A stretch of DNA of 51,817 bases from Thermoguttaceae bacterium (GTDB lineage Bacteria > Planctomycetota > Planctomycetia > Pirellulales > Thermoguttaceae), in NCBI GenBank assembly GCA_017447865.1, contig JAFSMO010000003.1:1-51817 (forward strand), in the 5' to 3' direction. Positions within the stretch are counted from its first letter, which is position 1, and each line of letters opens with the position of its first letter. The position numbers and the translations under genes are program-made. The notes under the pieces were generated by a model. It saw nothing but the letters and a program-made list of their open reading frames with translations, searched no databases and was not told the origin of the DNA. This document shows, in pieces, positions 41,001 through 49,809 of the stretch.

Positions 41001-44000
41001 TTATTGAAGCATTCGTTTGAGGATGATCACTTGGTCCGCGTTGTGATTCTTCCCTTTCTCGAACGCGACGGGAATCGTCCGGTCGATCATATAGAACGCC
41101 CTGTAACGTTTCCTTTCACCGGAATTTGAGCCAAGTTCCACACTCGTCACATTATCGCTCCCGTCCACCTCGAAAAATCCCATCGTCAGCCAGACGGCGA
41201 AGACGTTGGAACGCGGCGTCGTGAGGTTCGCGTATTGGTAATAGTCCAAACGGTTCGAAATGTCAGAGACGTTGGTCGTCGTACTCGTGGAGCCAGCGGC
41301 AGTGATCTGGAATTTGGACGAATTCAGGATCGAATTTTGCGGAGCCTGGATGATCGAACGGAAAGTTGACTGACTTTTGGTTACCGCCCCGTTGGTGTTC
41401 AGCAGCGATTTCAGGACCAGCTCGTTTGCCGTGTTCAGGTTGATTTTTCCCGGCTCGCGGTACATTGTGTAGTATGCCGCGGGCAGGTCCTGCGTCACGC
41501 TTCCGGAATTCAGGTAGTAGGGGTTCAAAACCATCGGCGAAACGATCTGCGGGGTCGGGACCCGGAAGAAGCCGATGATTTTCCGCAAATTGCCCGATGT
41601 ATAATCCGGCAGGTAGCCGTACGTATTCGCCAGGCCTTCACCCGATCCCGCGCCCTTGAAATGGTACATCAGTTCCGAGGAGCAGCGGTTCGTCACGTTC
41701 ATCAACTGGAACGGACTGACCGGCGTCGTATTGATCCAGCCCAGCCACGGCCGACTTCCCGCGGGAACCTGACCAAATTTTGGCGCAGTGTTCGAAACCG
41801 CGGCGTCTTTTTTGGAGTTCTGCTCCCAAACGTAGGAATTGTTACGCTGTTGGGAGAAAATGTTCGTGGGATTATTGCCCGTCATGACCTGGGTTTTATT
41901 TTGATCCTTTTCGATCTCGCTGGTAATGCGGGCGTTCATGACCGTCAAGTCCACGATCATCGAATCGACCGTGATGTACGGATTGTAATTATTCTCCCAG
42001 GCTCTGGTCGGGTCCGCGAGACGCTGAAGGTGCACGATGCAGCGGTTTTGCGTGTCCGTGCCGTACCTCTTCAAAATCTGCGCCACGTTTGAATTTTTGG
42101 AAAAGAGTTTCCAGGTCGAATCTACCTCAAGATCCAGGGGAGATTCAGGGCTTAAATCGTTGGCGCTAAGCAGCAGGGAAGTGTCCGGCCCGTAATAGTC
42201 GCCGCTGGTTCCAACATTAAAACGCGGCTCCGTGAGGCTGAAACGGGCAAAGGTTTGCTGCGACCCGGTCAACGGTTCGACCGACATTGCGTTTCCGCTC
42301 CCCAGTCCTCCAATCGAGGAAAAGGTGTTGCCATTGAACGTGAGCGATTTCTGAATTCCATTATTGGTCGTAATATCGCCGGCTTTCGTGTTCTTGTTGA
42401 ACTGGAACACGGTTTGGCCGGACGGGCCGATCAACAAGGTACCGCTCGGGGTAATGGTCGGATTCTCTTTCGGATAAAAAGTGAAGTATTGCTTGTTCGA
42501 GGAGGAAGTCAGGTCCGGCGCAGGCTGGTATGACGTTGATTTGTTGAAACTCAAAACCAGTCGGATGTGGTACGCGAAGCAGTCGCCCGTGTTGCCGGTC
42601 TGCGGCCACGTTGCCGTGTCGCGCTTCAGATTGTGTTCTTCATCCCCAATATTGTAATCATCCGTAACGACCAAACGCCAAACGGGATTATTGCCTGCCG
42701 TTTTGGAAATATCAACTTCGTGCGAGCCGCTTTTGTAAATGTCGTTCTCCACCGTCGGTGAACCAGAGGGATTCATCGGGCTGTAAAGCTGAACGAAAAG
42801 CGCACCCTGCGGCCGCAAATACTGGTCCCAGTCAACGATTCCATCCGGTTCGATCCCCTTGGAGTTGAGTTCATTCAGCTTGTTCTTGATCGAAGTTTCC
42901 GTTGCATCCGTCACCTGGAGTTCGTGGCCGTCTGCATCGGTCTGCACTTTACCATCCGCGTCCACGACGGGGTACTTGTTTTTCGTGAAGGGCTCTTTGT
43001 AGTTTTCGTAAATATTCGTATCGGTCTGGCTTTGCGGGCCTTTGACAGGATTTCCGTTTTCGTCAAAGCCGTAGCCGCCGACCTGAAGTTCGTCACCAAG
43101 CTCAGCATTCGGCTCGGTGTTGCGGGAATGGATCGCGAGAGTTTCCGTGATGAGGAGCTCGGGCTGCTCGCAACCGAAAACCGTGAAATCCGCGCCCATC
43201 GGCTTGAACGGCGTCATCGCGCTGTCAACGTCCATAAAATCTACGACGTTGGCGGCCCACTGCGCCCGGCGCTTTTCGACCGTGTCACCGCTTCCTCCGG
43301 GATCCAGACTCTGGTCGCGCATGATTTCGTAAATCGATTGCATGAACTGCTGACGCTTGGGGTAGCAGTGCTTCGCATTATCCCACGGGTCGTCCTGCAG
43401 CGTGAAGGCGGCGGCGCGCAAAAGGTCGATCTGCCAGCCCGCCACGACTTCGGGGAGGACCGACTCCGTATTGCTCAGAGTGTCCAACTTTTTGGAAATG
43501 GGCAGATCCCAGCTTTCCGTCGTGATCAAATGAGCCAGTTTGGTGAAATTATCCGGCATGTTGGAACCGGTGCCGAACAAAATTCTCTTGAGACGCTGCG
43601 GGAGGAACGGAGCGTCAAAGTCGTAGGGACGGAACAGCGCTTCCAGCTCCATCGGGGAAAATGGCATATCGGTTCCGGTGTTCACGCCAGCGCCGTTTCC
43701 GCTGTAAATTCCAGCCGGGTGCGTGAGGCCAAGGTCGCGGTCGTAGGTGTTTCCCGACGCTCCGCCGATCGACTGCCCGGTCAGGGTTTTCGAGCTGAAC
43801 GAAGGATCGCCATCAGTGACCGAAATGTGCCACTTGCCGAGAACGTCGTGAGGAACGCGCTGCACGTGGGGGTCTGCCGCGCCGGTGGTCTGGTTCAGGC
43901 TTGCCGTGGAAGAAAAGTCGGCGTACCAGGGGCCGCGGGTGTTGTACGTCACTATATGCTCGGGTTTTTCTCCGCCCGCTGTGGTGGAAACCGAGGTGTA

Positions 44001-44948
44001 ATTTGCGGAAAGACGAGCGTTAAAGAGGGATTTGGCGCAGGTTGAACCATTGGGGAAATCCGCAAGCGTTTTTTCCCACGCGATTTCCGCCGCGCCGCGG
44101 CCCATGCCGTAATGGTCGGACGAGGATGCGTTATCCGATGGCCAGTTACCCGCGGCGTTCACGTTGAGTTTCCCGTCCATGTCCTCAATGACCACACCGA
44201 ACAGCGGCTTGAAGCGGGTGCCGTCCTTGTACGTGAAGACCGGCATACCGAGGTCCAGCCACTTGGAATCCGCGTAGCCGTCGTTGTCGGCGTCCACCGT
44301 GCCAGAAATTGGGCTGGTGGCGTTTCGGAAGGAATAGTAATTCGACAAAACGCGCCCATTCGAGTCCCGTCCGGCGAGGTACTTGTTGTTGTCGTCCAAC
44401 GCGTCGTAATCGTGAAGTTCCTGCTGGTAGGGCAGCGAGTTCACGATGAATTTGGCGGATCCGGTGAACGTCGCGCCGTCATGGAACGGCAGGCAGTACA
44501 TTTGGCCATCCTGATACTTCAAAACGACCGTGCTTCTGCGGTAGGCGGGGGATTCTTCATCGACGCAGGTGATGACGCAGCCGGCGTATTTCGACTGTCC
44601 GCCGGTGATGGTGATCATGCCGTTGGAAGTCCCCCAGTTCCCGGTAAATTCCGCGGAGGGGTTGGCGTATTCCGCCGAGGTGCCGTACATATCCTCAAGC
44701 AGACTGTTCTGGTAAACGGCAGAATTCGAGTTGTTTGTCCCGCGGATGATCGTCATGATCCCGTCCTGAAGCATCGCTTCCGGGTCCACCGTGATTTCCC
44801 CCAAACGGCGGTTCTGGTTCGCGGCCTCCTTCAACTGGCTCGTGGTCATAAGGAACGTAACGGCAGTAAGCCCCACCATCGAGAGGAGCACCATCACGAT
44901 GAGCAGGACCATGCCCGAACGACGAGTTGAAACCGATGTGTGAAGCAT
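41001..44948 (-). CDS. Very large GspK-like minor pseudopilin
   Basis: The 1315-aa protein has a class III-type leader: RRSG followed by the hydrophobic segment MVLLIVMVLLSMVGLTAVTFLM. Glu5 of the mature pilin is absent, as is normal for GspK, the tip pseudopilin. Near the C-terminus REPGKINLNTANELVLKSLL is the GspK/helix-hairpin-helix-like signature. GspK is usually about 320 aa; here about 1,000 residues of Asn/Ser/Thr/Asp-rich sequence separate the ends. AAGGGA lies before the ATG. It is the last gene of the gspE-F-G-pilin operon. It may cap the pseudopilus and present a large domain outside. Confidence 0.75.
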   Translation of the reverse strand: MLHTSVSTRRSGMVLLIVMVLLSMVGLTAVTFLMTTSQLKEAANQNRRLGEITVDPEAMLQDGIMTIIRGTNNSNSAVYQNSLLEDMYGTSAEYANPSAEFTGNWGTSNGMITITGGQSKYAGCVITCVDEESPAYRRSTVVLKYQDGQMYCLPFHDGATFTGSAKFIVNSLPYQQELHDYDALDDNNKYLAGRDSNGRVLSNYYSFRNATSPISGTVDADNDGYADSKWLDLGMPVFTYKDGTRFKPLFGVVIEDMDGKLNVNAAGNWPSDNASSSDHYGMGRGAAEIAWEKTLADFPNGSTCAKSLFNARLSANYTSVSTTAGGEKPEHIVTYNTRGPWYADFSSTASLNQTTGAADPHVQRVPHDVLGKWHISVTDGDPSFSSKTLTGQSIGGASGNTYDRDLGLTHPAGIYSGNGAGVNTGTDMPFSPMELEALFRPYDFDAPFLPQRLKRILFGTGSNMPDNFTKLAHLITTESWDLPISKKLDTLSNTESVLPEVVAGWQIDLLRAAAFTLQDDPWDNAKHCYPKRQQFMQSIYEIMRDQSLDPGGSGDTVEKRRAQWAANVVDFMDVDSAMTPFKPMGADFTVFGCEQPELLITETLAIHSRNTEPNAELGDELQVGGYGFDENGNPVKGPQSQTDTNIYENYKEPFTKNKYPVVDADGKVQTDADGHELQVTDATETSIKNKLNELNSKGIEPDGIVDWDQYLRPQGALFVQLYSPMNPSGSPTVENDIYKSGSHEVDISKTAGNNPVWRLVVTDDYNIGDEEHNLKRDTATWPQTGNTGDCFAYHIRLVLSFNKSTSYQPAPDLTSSSNKQYFTFYPKENPTITPSGTLLIGPSGQTVFQFNKNTKAGDITTNNGIQKSLTFNGNTFSSIGGLGSGNAMSVEPLTGSQQTFARFSLTEPRFNVGTSGDYYGPDTSLLLSANDLSPESPLDLEVDSTWKLFSKNSNVAQILKRYGTDTQNRCIVHLQRLADPTRAWENNYNPYITVDSMIVDLTVMNARITSEIEKDQNKTQVMTGNNPTNIFSQQRNNSYVWEQNSKKDAAVSNTAPKFGQVPAGSRPWLGWINTTPVSPFQLMNVTNRCSSELMYHFKGAGSGEGLANTYGYLPDYTSGNLRKIIGFFRVPTPQIVSPMVLNPYYLNSGSVTQDLPAAYYTMYREPGKINLNTANELVLKSLLNTNGAVTKSQSTFRSIIQAPQNSILNSSKFQITAAGSTSTTTNVSDISNRLDYYQYANLTTPRSNVFAVWLTMGFFEVDGSDNVTSVELGSNSGERKRYRAFYMIDRTIPVAFEKGKNHNADQVIILKRMLQ

Positions 44949-44978
44949 ATTCGAAATCCCTTGTTTGATTTTTCTATT

Positions 44979-45779
44979 TTAACGGTTCTGGATCGGAACG
45001 ATCTGGGTGTAAGCCGAGACAACCCCGCCGGGTGTGTAAATGTTTCCGCTGGAAGTTGTGGAAGTCCATTGAGGTCCATAGAGTTCCAGCTGATTGTTAT
45101 ACAAACTGCCGATCCGGTACCAGTGCCCCCCCGCGCTGGTCCAGAGGAAAACGTACTGCCCCACGACGAGGCGTTCAAGATCGTCCGCATTTGCGCCTCC
45201 GCTGATCTGGGCGCGAACGACCCCCATGCTGTCCGAAATGGAACTGACTCCAATGGAAACGCAGCCGCATTGGGTCCCCGTACGTTCCGGCTTGAAGGCG
45301 ACCGCTGCGGAAACTTCGCAGTATTCGCTGCTGACCTGATGAACGGTTCCGACCCACGCGTAGTCACCCGTGAGCGATGTGTCGTAATTCGGCGGATTCT
45401 GTTCCAGATCAATCCCGTTGTTATTTTGGCGCATATGGTCCTTGCATTTGAAATCGGCCGCGTCTTTCTGGTTCGTGGTGAGGTTCATGTTTGCTGAGGT
45501 TCCGACGGTCCAGTTGCAGGTTTTCAAAACCGGCGTAAAGGTTCCGCCCCCCGCCGTGGTGTCGAAATCTTTCAGAAAATCCTCGGCCAGCATCGTTTTC
45601 AGTGCCGCACGGCCACAGTCCGCCGCCATGTCCGCCCGGAAAGACGTTTTGAAAAGCTGTTCGCACAGGGCAATGGCGCTTGCGATGCCGAAGATCCCGA
45701 CCATGATCACGGAGGTGGCGATGAGGACTTCCAGAAGCGTGAAGCCCGCGCGTTTATGGCTGCTGTAACGTTTCATCAT
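44979..45779 (-). CDS. Pseudopilin with N-methylation motif (GspI/PilV-like)
   Basis: The 266-aa protein has the prepilin leader KRAG, cleaved before FTLLEVLIATSVIMVGIFGIA with Glu5 present. The soluble part is Thr/Gly-rich with paired Cys residues (SGHW, TQCGCVSIGVSSISD). The start overlaps the previous gene's stop by 4 nt (ATGA), so translation is coupled. Position before the GspK-like gene fits a GspI or GspJ role. Confidence 0.85.
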   Translation of the reverse strand: MMKRYSSHKRAGFTLLEVLIATSVIMVGIFGIASAIALCEQLFKTSFRADMAADCGRAALKTMLAEDFLKDFDTTAGGGTFTPVLKTCNWTVGTSANMNLTTNQKDAADFKCKDHMRQNNNGIDLEQNPPNYDTSLTGDYAWVGTVHQVSSEYCEVSAAVAFKPERTGTQCGCVSIGVSSISDSMGVVRAQISGGANADDLERLVVGQYVFLWTSAGGHWYRIGSLYNNQLELYGPQWTSTTSSGNIYTPGGVVSAYTQIVPIQNR

Positions 45780-46687
45780 TTACCTCCCGCGACGTTGGTG
45801 ATGACAGTATCATTGCCCAAATTCCGGACGCAGTGCACCTCGCCGGACTTGGTGCTGATCACGACCCAGTATGTGTTATAAACCTGCGTGTTGTTTTTGC
45901 CGTCCTCGGCCAACGTGGTGCTTCCATCCATCATGCGGCCCCATTCGCCGACCAGAAGGATGATTTTCCCGGTTTTGGTGGAATTGTCTGACGAACTCAC
46001 TTCGGCTCCGTTCACATACAGTGAAGCCGTACCGTCCGGCCTGAAAAGAATGACCGGAGGTTTTTTCATGGAGAAAGAGTAATTCCTGAGGTTTGTGTTC
46101 GCGTTGGAACTGTAGTACAGGTCAACGATGTACCCTTTCGGAAGGGAATAGGTGGCCTCGATCCCCAAGGCCTTGGCGAAAGCGTTCGAATTCTCCGAAA
46201 CCGGGAATTTATGGATTAGGTAGAAATCCGGGTTACTGATGACATTATATTTCAGATCGGAACTGAATCCCGCAAGGGTCGGATTTGTGGCCTGGAAATA
46301 CGGACCGGTGCCATTGATCTGGTACATGTCGCCCTTTTGAAGCGTGGGCAGGGTGTTCGCTTCGTAACTTGGCGGAGCCGTCATTTGCTCGATGGTGATG
46401 CAGGCGTAGGGGTAATTCTGATGAAAAGGCATTAACGTTACCCCGCAGCAGCGTCCCAAACGAATCGCCCGGGTACGCGCCGATTCAAGCGCCGACTGGA
46501 CACCGCGGGCAGACTCGCGATTCATACGGTTTTCCGCCATCGGTGTAAGGACCGGGATCGAAATGGACATTAATACGACCATAATCGCCGAAACGACCAG
46601 AAGCTCAATCAGCGTCATTCCCCGATGATGACCGGAAGCGAATTGTCGGTTATTAAACAGCAAGTTTTTCATCGTTTCGTGGATCAA
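45776..46687 (-). CDS. Pseudopilin (GspH-like)
   Basis: The 303-aa protein has a longer leader (about 23 residues, HHRG) before MTLIELLVVSAIMVVLMSISIPVL with Glu5. The start ENRMNRESARGVQSALESARTRAIRLGR is the pattern of GspH/FimT-type pseudopilins. The initiation codon overlaps the previous stop by 4 nt; an internal ATG five codons later is also possible. It probably forms part of the pseudopilus tip. Confidence 0.85.
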   Translation of the reverse strand: MIHETMKNLLFNNRQFASGHHRGMTLIELLVVSAIMVVLMSISIPVLTPMAENRMNRESARGVQSALESARTRAIRLGRCCGVTLMPFHQNYPYACITIEQMTAPPSYEANTLPTLQKGDMYQINGTGPYFQATNPTLAGFSSDLKYNVISNPDFYLIHKFPVSENSNAFAKALGIEATYSLPKGYIVDLYYSSNANTNLRNYSFSMKKPPVILFRPDGTASLYVNGAEVSSSDNSTKTGKIILLVGEWGRMMDGSTTLAEDGKNNTQVYNTYWVVISTKSGEVHCVRNLGNDTVITNVAGGK

Positions 46688-47454
46688 AGGTTATGGTTGG
46701 TGATGTCATCGTAATATGAGGAAGCGTCCGTAACACTGCCGACTTCGGTTTTGGCACAGGGGGTTGAGCCGCTGACCTCATGATTAAGTCCCGTTTCACG
46801 GTCTTGGCCGCCTGAAACGATCAGAGGGAAAACGGCGTAATTCGAGTTACTTCCTGAATTGTTGCTTCGAAACGCTGCCGGAACAAACGGGCAAGGCGCG
46901 ATGTTGGGATTGTTGGTAAGCTGGAGCTTGGAAATGACGGCGCCATGTTCGTTGTAATGTCCCGCGGGCCAGCGGATGAAATAAATCGGATTTCCCCAGC
47001 CGTCGACGAATTCCATCAGCCCGTTCCCATCCGTGTCGGCGATTTCCATGCTGCTGAAGGCGGATTCCGCTTCCGGCATTCCCATCACGATCTGGTAAAG
47101 CAGCTCGGCAGAGGCCAGATCCGCAATGTGGGTTTTGCCTTTTGCGAGCCTGATCCTGTAGGGGGAATACGTGTTGTTTACCTCGTCCCAATGGTCCGGC
47201 ATTTCGTAACGCATCAGGTTGTAAAGGTTCTGAAGTCTCGTTTCGCCTCGCCCCGGCACGCGGCGGTATTGGTACGACGCGTACTTCTCCATCACGAACT
47301 GGTTCAGTTTCAGGATGGTGGAACGTGTTCGGGTTTCTTTGGACATATTGTCCGCCACGCGTACTCCGGCCGCGCCCAACCCCATGAGCGTGGTCAGAAG
47401 TGCGATGACGACCAGCATTTCCATTAATGTAAAGGCAGAGCGTGAGGTGTTCAT
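46684..47454 (-). CDS. Pseudopilin with Ala at the cleavage position
   Basis: The 256-aa protein begins MNTSRSA, then FTLMEMLVVIALLTTLMGLGAAG. The residue before the cleavage site is Ala instead of the usual Gly, which prepilin peptidases tolerate less well; Glu5 is present. Later segments DTDGNGLMEFVDGWGNPIYFIRWP look like the Asp-rich calcium loop of GspG-type major pseudopilins. AAGGAAA precedes the ATG. It overlaps the next gene by 4 nt. Confidence 0.85.
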   Translation of the reverse strand: MNTSRSAFTLMEMLVVIALLTTLMGLGAAGVRVADNMSKETRTRSTILKLNQFVMEKYASYQYRRVPGRGETRLQNLYNLMRYEMPDHWDEVNNTYSPYRIRLAKGKTHIADLASAELLYQIVMGMPEAESAFSSMEIADTDGNGLMEFVDGWGNPIYFIRWPAGHYNEHGAVISKLQLTNNPNIAPCPFVPAAFRSNNSGSNSNYAVFPLIVSGGQDRETGLNHEVSGSTPCAKTEVGSVTDASSYYDDITNHNL

Positions 47455-47493
47455 GCCATTTCCTTTATGTTTATGTTGGTTTCTGAAAACGGA

Positions 47494-48192
47494 TCAGTCA
47501 AACATGTCTTTGATGGTTTTTTTGCCGAAGTTGACCACGTTGTCAAGTCCGCCTTTGTTGCCGCCGGTAAAATTGCTTTCCTGAACGACGATCCCGCCGG
47601 TCGGGCCCCAGTCATCGTCAAGACCGGCTGAAATGAGCTGGTAAGATTCCGGATTGTACCAGTTGTTGTTCTTGTCTTTATAGGCCACGTAGCTCGTCGG
47701 GTAGGATTTGTTCCCCGTCGCGCCGCGGGCTTTGATGTAGCGGTAAGGTTCGTTGCAGCCGGACGGAACGTATTTGTTGCTTCCCAGGCGGCCTTTGTCG
47801 AACTCAAAGAATCCCTTGGTCCTGTTCGTAGAGCTGGTATCAAACGGCGTCTTGGGATTCGCACAATGCGGACCCAGGAAAATATACAGAGCCGTTTCCG
47901 GCGTTACTGTTGAAATGGAAGTGCTCGTCGCGTCCGGGTAGCAGCGGCGAATGTGCTTCGTGACGGCGGAAGAGTCCGTCCCATCCGGCGGGTATTCGCC
48001 AAACTCGGCCTTATACGCTTCCAGAGCAAGCGAGAGCTGCTGGACCTCGGCACGAATGGCGGAGGTCTTGACCGAACGCATGACTGCAGGAGCGGTGCCC
48101 GCGACCATGCCCGCGAGGAAACCAATGATGATGACGACCGTCAAAAGCTCCACCAGTGTGAAGCCCGCGCGACTGTTTTGTAAACGTTTCAT
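47494..48192 (-). CDS. gspG: Major pseudopilin, GspG-like
   Basis: The 232-aa protein has the leader SRAG and the mature start FTLVELLTVVIIIGFLAGMVAG with Glu5. AEVQQLSLALEAYKAEFGEYPPDGTD is the diagnostic GspG segment. The C-terminal part has AGLDDDWGPTGG. It is longer than standard GspG (about 145 aa). Directly after gspF, it is expected to be the main subunit of the pseudopilus. Confidence 0.85.
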   Translation of the reverse strand: MKRLQNSRAGFTLVELLTVVIIIGFLAGMVAGTAPAVMRSVKTSAIRAEVQQLSLALEAYKAEFGEYPPDGTDSSAVTKHIRRCYPDATSTSISTVTPETALYIFLGPHCANPKTPFDTSSTNRTKGFFEFDKGRLGSNKYVPSGCNEPYRYIKARGATGNKSYPTSYVAYKDKNNNWYNPESYQLISAGLDDDWGPTGGIVVQESNFTGGNKGGLDNVVNFGKKTIKDMFD

Positions 48193-48233
48193 ATTTAAAT
48201 TCCCGGTTTTTTTGTATCAAAAGGCCTTTTGGA

Positions 48234-48262
48234 GAGAGTATCCCCACAAAGGAGATACTCTC
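48234..48262 (-). promoter_or_regulatory. Stem-loop in the gspF-gspG gap
   Basis: GAGAGTATC (48234-48242) pairs with GATACTCTC (48254-48262), extended by two more pairs with a bulge. It lies in the 116-nt gap upstream of gspG. A palindrome AACCAAATTTTGGTT with an adjacent T8 on the plus strand follows near 48285-48308. The stem may act as an RNA-stability or processing site that raises pilin expression. Confidence 0.4.
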
Positions 48263-48308
48263 GGTCATTTATTTTATACGTTCGAACCAAATTTTGGTTC
48301 ATTTTTTT

Positions 48309-49640
48309 TCAGCTCGACAGCGTCTGAATAAGAGAAATCAGCGGCAGGAACAGTGAAATGACGATGAAACCGACCGCACCACCGAGGAGGATGATGATCA
48401 ACGGTTCCATCAAGCTCATCAAACTGTCGGTCAGCACGGCGACTTCTTCGTCGAACACGTCCGCCACTTTGTAGAGCATTTTATCCAGTTCACCCGTTTC
48501 CTCGCCCACGTCCACCATGTTGATCACCATGTCGTCGAGGATACGCTGTTTCATCTTCATCATATACATGAGGACTCCGACTGGTCCGGCGATGAAGAAC
48601 GCCCACCAGAAGACCGCCATGGGATGGAACGGCGGCGTGCAGTTCTGACGCATCGGGACCGCGATCGATTCCCCTTCTTTAATGGCGGAAAGGATTTTGT
48701 CGAACATGGACTCAAAGACCGCGTTGCCGGCCGTTTCACGCGTGATCGTGAAAGCCTCGATGATCGGAACGCCGGAGGAGACCAGCGTACCGAGCGTACG
48801 CATGGTTCGCGCGACGATGTTCTTTTCCACCAACTGACCGAAAATCGGCATCTTCAGGGTGAAAAGGTCCCAACCCACTTTGCCGGGTTTGAATTTACAG
48901 ACGGTTTTCACGAACATGACGAGCCCGAAAGGAACCGCCGGGATCGCCCACCAATAGACTTTAATGCCCTCTGCCATCACGATGAGCAGTTTCGTCATGG
49001 CCGGCAGGTCCGTATTAAAGTCGGCGAAGATTTTCTGGAACGACGGCACGATCATGATCATGATGAAGATCAAGATCAAAATCGCGAAACCAATAACGGC
49101 GACCGGGTAGGTCAACGCACCTTTGATTTTACGCTTCAACCCTTCGCTTCGTTCCTGGAAGTCCGCAAGACGCTGAAGGATGATTTCCAAAGCACCGCCC
49201 GCTTCACCGGCTTTGATCATGTTCACGTACAAACGGTTGAACGCCTTGGGCGATTTGGCCATCGCTTCGGAAAGCGTGAGCCCGCCTTCAATCTCGTCGC
49301 AGACGTCGATCAGGCAGTTCTTCAATGCGCCCGGTTTGGACTGTTCTTGCAGAATCTTCAGACTGCGGAGAATCGGAAGACCCGCGTCCTGCAGAATGGA
49401 AAGCTGTCGGGTGAACGTGGTGAGGGTTTTCGAGTTGACTTTTCCCAAAGCAAATGACTTGCCTCTGCGTGTGCCGCTCGTAGTCGTTTTGGCTTTCCGG
49501 TCACGCTTGACGGCCAGCTTGGTTACAAAGTAACCCATTTGCTTGATTGTCGCCTGTGCTTCTTCCTCATTCAGCGCGTCGATGACGTCCTTGATTTCCT
49601 TCCCGGACGAATCCATCGCTTCGAATTGATAGGTTGGCAT
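48309..49640 (-). CDS. gspF: Type II secretion / type IV pilus inner-membrane platform protein
   Basis: The 443-aa GspF/PilC homologue begins MPTYQFEAMDSSGKEIKDVIDALNEEEA. It has two T2SSF domains: one around residues 70-190 (FTRQLSILQDAGLPILRSLKIL, KAGEAGGALEIILQRLADF) and one around 275-400 (RTMRTLGTLVSSGVPIIEAF, DVGEETGELDKMLYKVADVF). Three membrane helices lie near 175-200, 220-240 and 415-440, as usual. AAGGAA precedes the ATG. It couples the cytosolic ATPase to pseudopilus assembly. Confidence 0.93.
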   Translation of the reverse strand: MPTYQFEAMDSSGKEIKDVIDALNEEEAQATIKQMGYFVTKLAVKRDRKAKTTTSGTRRGKSFALGKVNSKTLTTFTRQLSILQDAGLPILRSLKILQEQSKPGALKNCLIDVCDEIEGGLTLSEAMAKSPKAFNRLYVNMIKAGEAGGALEIILQRLADFQERSEGLKRKIKGALTYPVAVIGFAILILIFIMIMIVPSFQKIFADFNTDLPAMTKLLIVMAEGIKVYWWAIPAVPFGLVMFVKTVCKFKPGKVGWDLFTLKMPIFGQLVEKNIVARTMRTLGTLVSSGVPIIEAFTITRETAGNAVFESMFDKILSAIKEGESIAVPMRQNCTPPFHPMAVFWWAFFIAGPVGVLMYMMKMKQRILDDMVINMVDVGEETGELDKMLYKVADVFDEEVAVLTDSLMSLMEPLIIILLGGAVGFIVISLFLPLISLIQTLSS

Positions 49641-49696
49641 TTTACGTTCCTTGTGTTATGAAAATCAATATTATTGTTTTGTAGTCAAGCTCAAAA

Positions 49697-49809
49697 ATAA
49701 TGAATAATGAATAACGAATAACGAATAATGAAAGGATTGGGGTTGCGCTCTTTCTGAAACGAACATTACGCGAAGCGTCATTCTTCGTTCTTCGTTCTTC
49801 ATTCTTCGT
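49697..49809. repeat. Heptamer-armed inverted-repeat element (R4)
   Basis: The left arm has TGAATAA/CGAATAA heptads (49697-49731); the right arm has TTCTTCG/TTCTTCA heptads (49780-49809) and pairs with one mismatch per heptad. The core at 49740-49781 (TTTCTGAAACGAACATTACG and the ACGC-GAA-GCGT hairpin) is nearly identical to R5. The right arm begins immediately after the gspE TAA stop on the minus strand. Confidence 0.88.
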
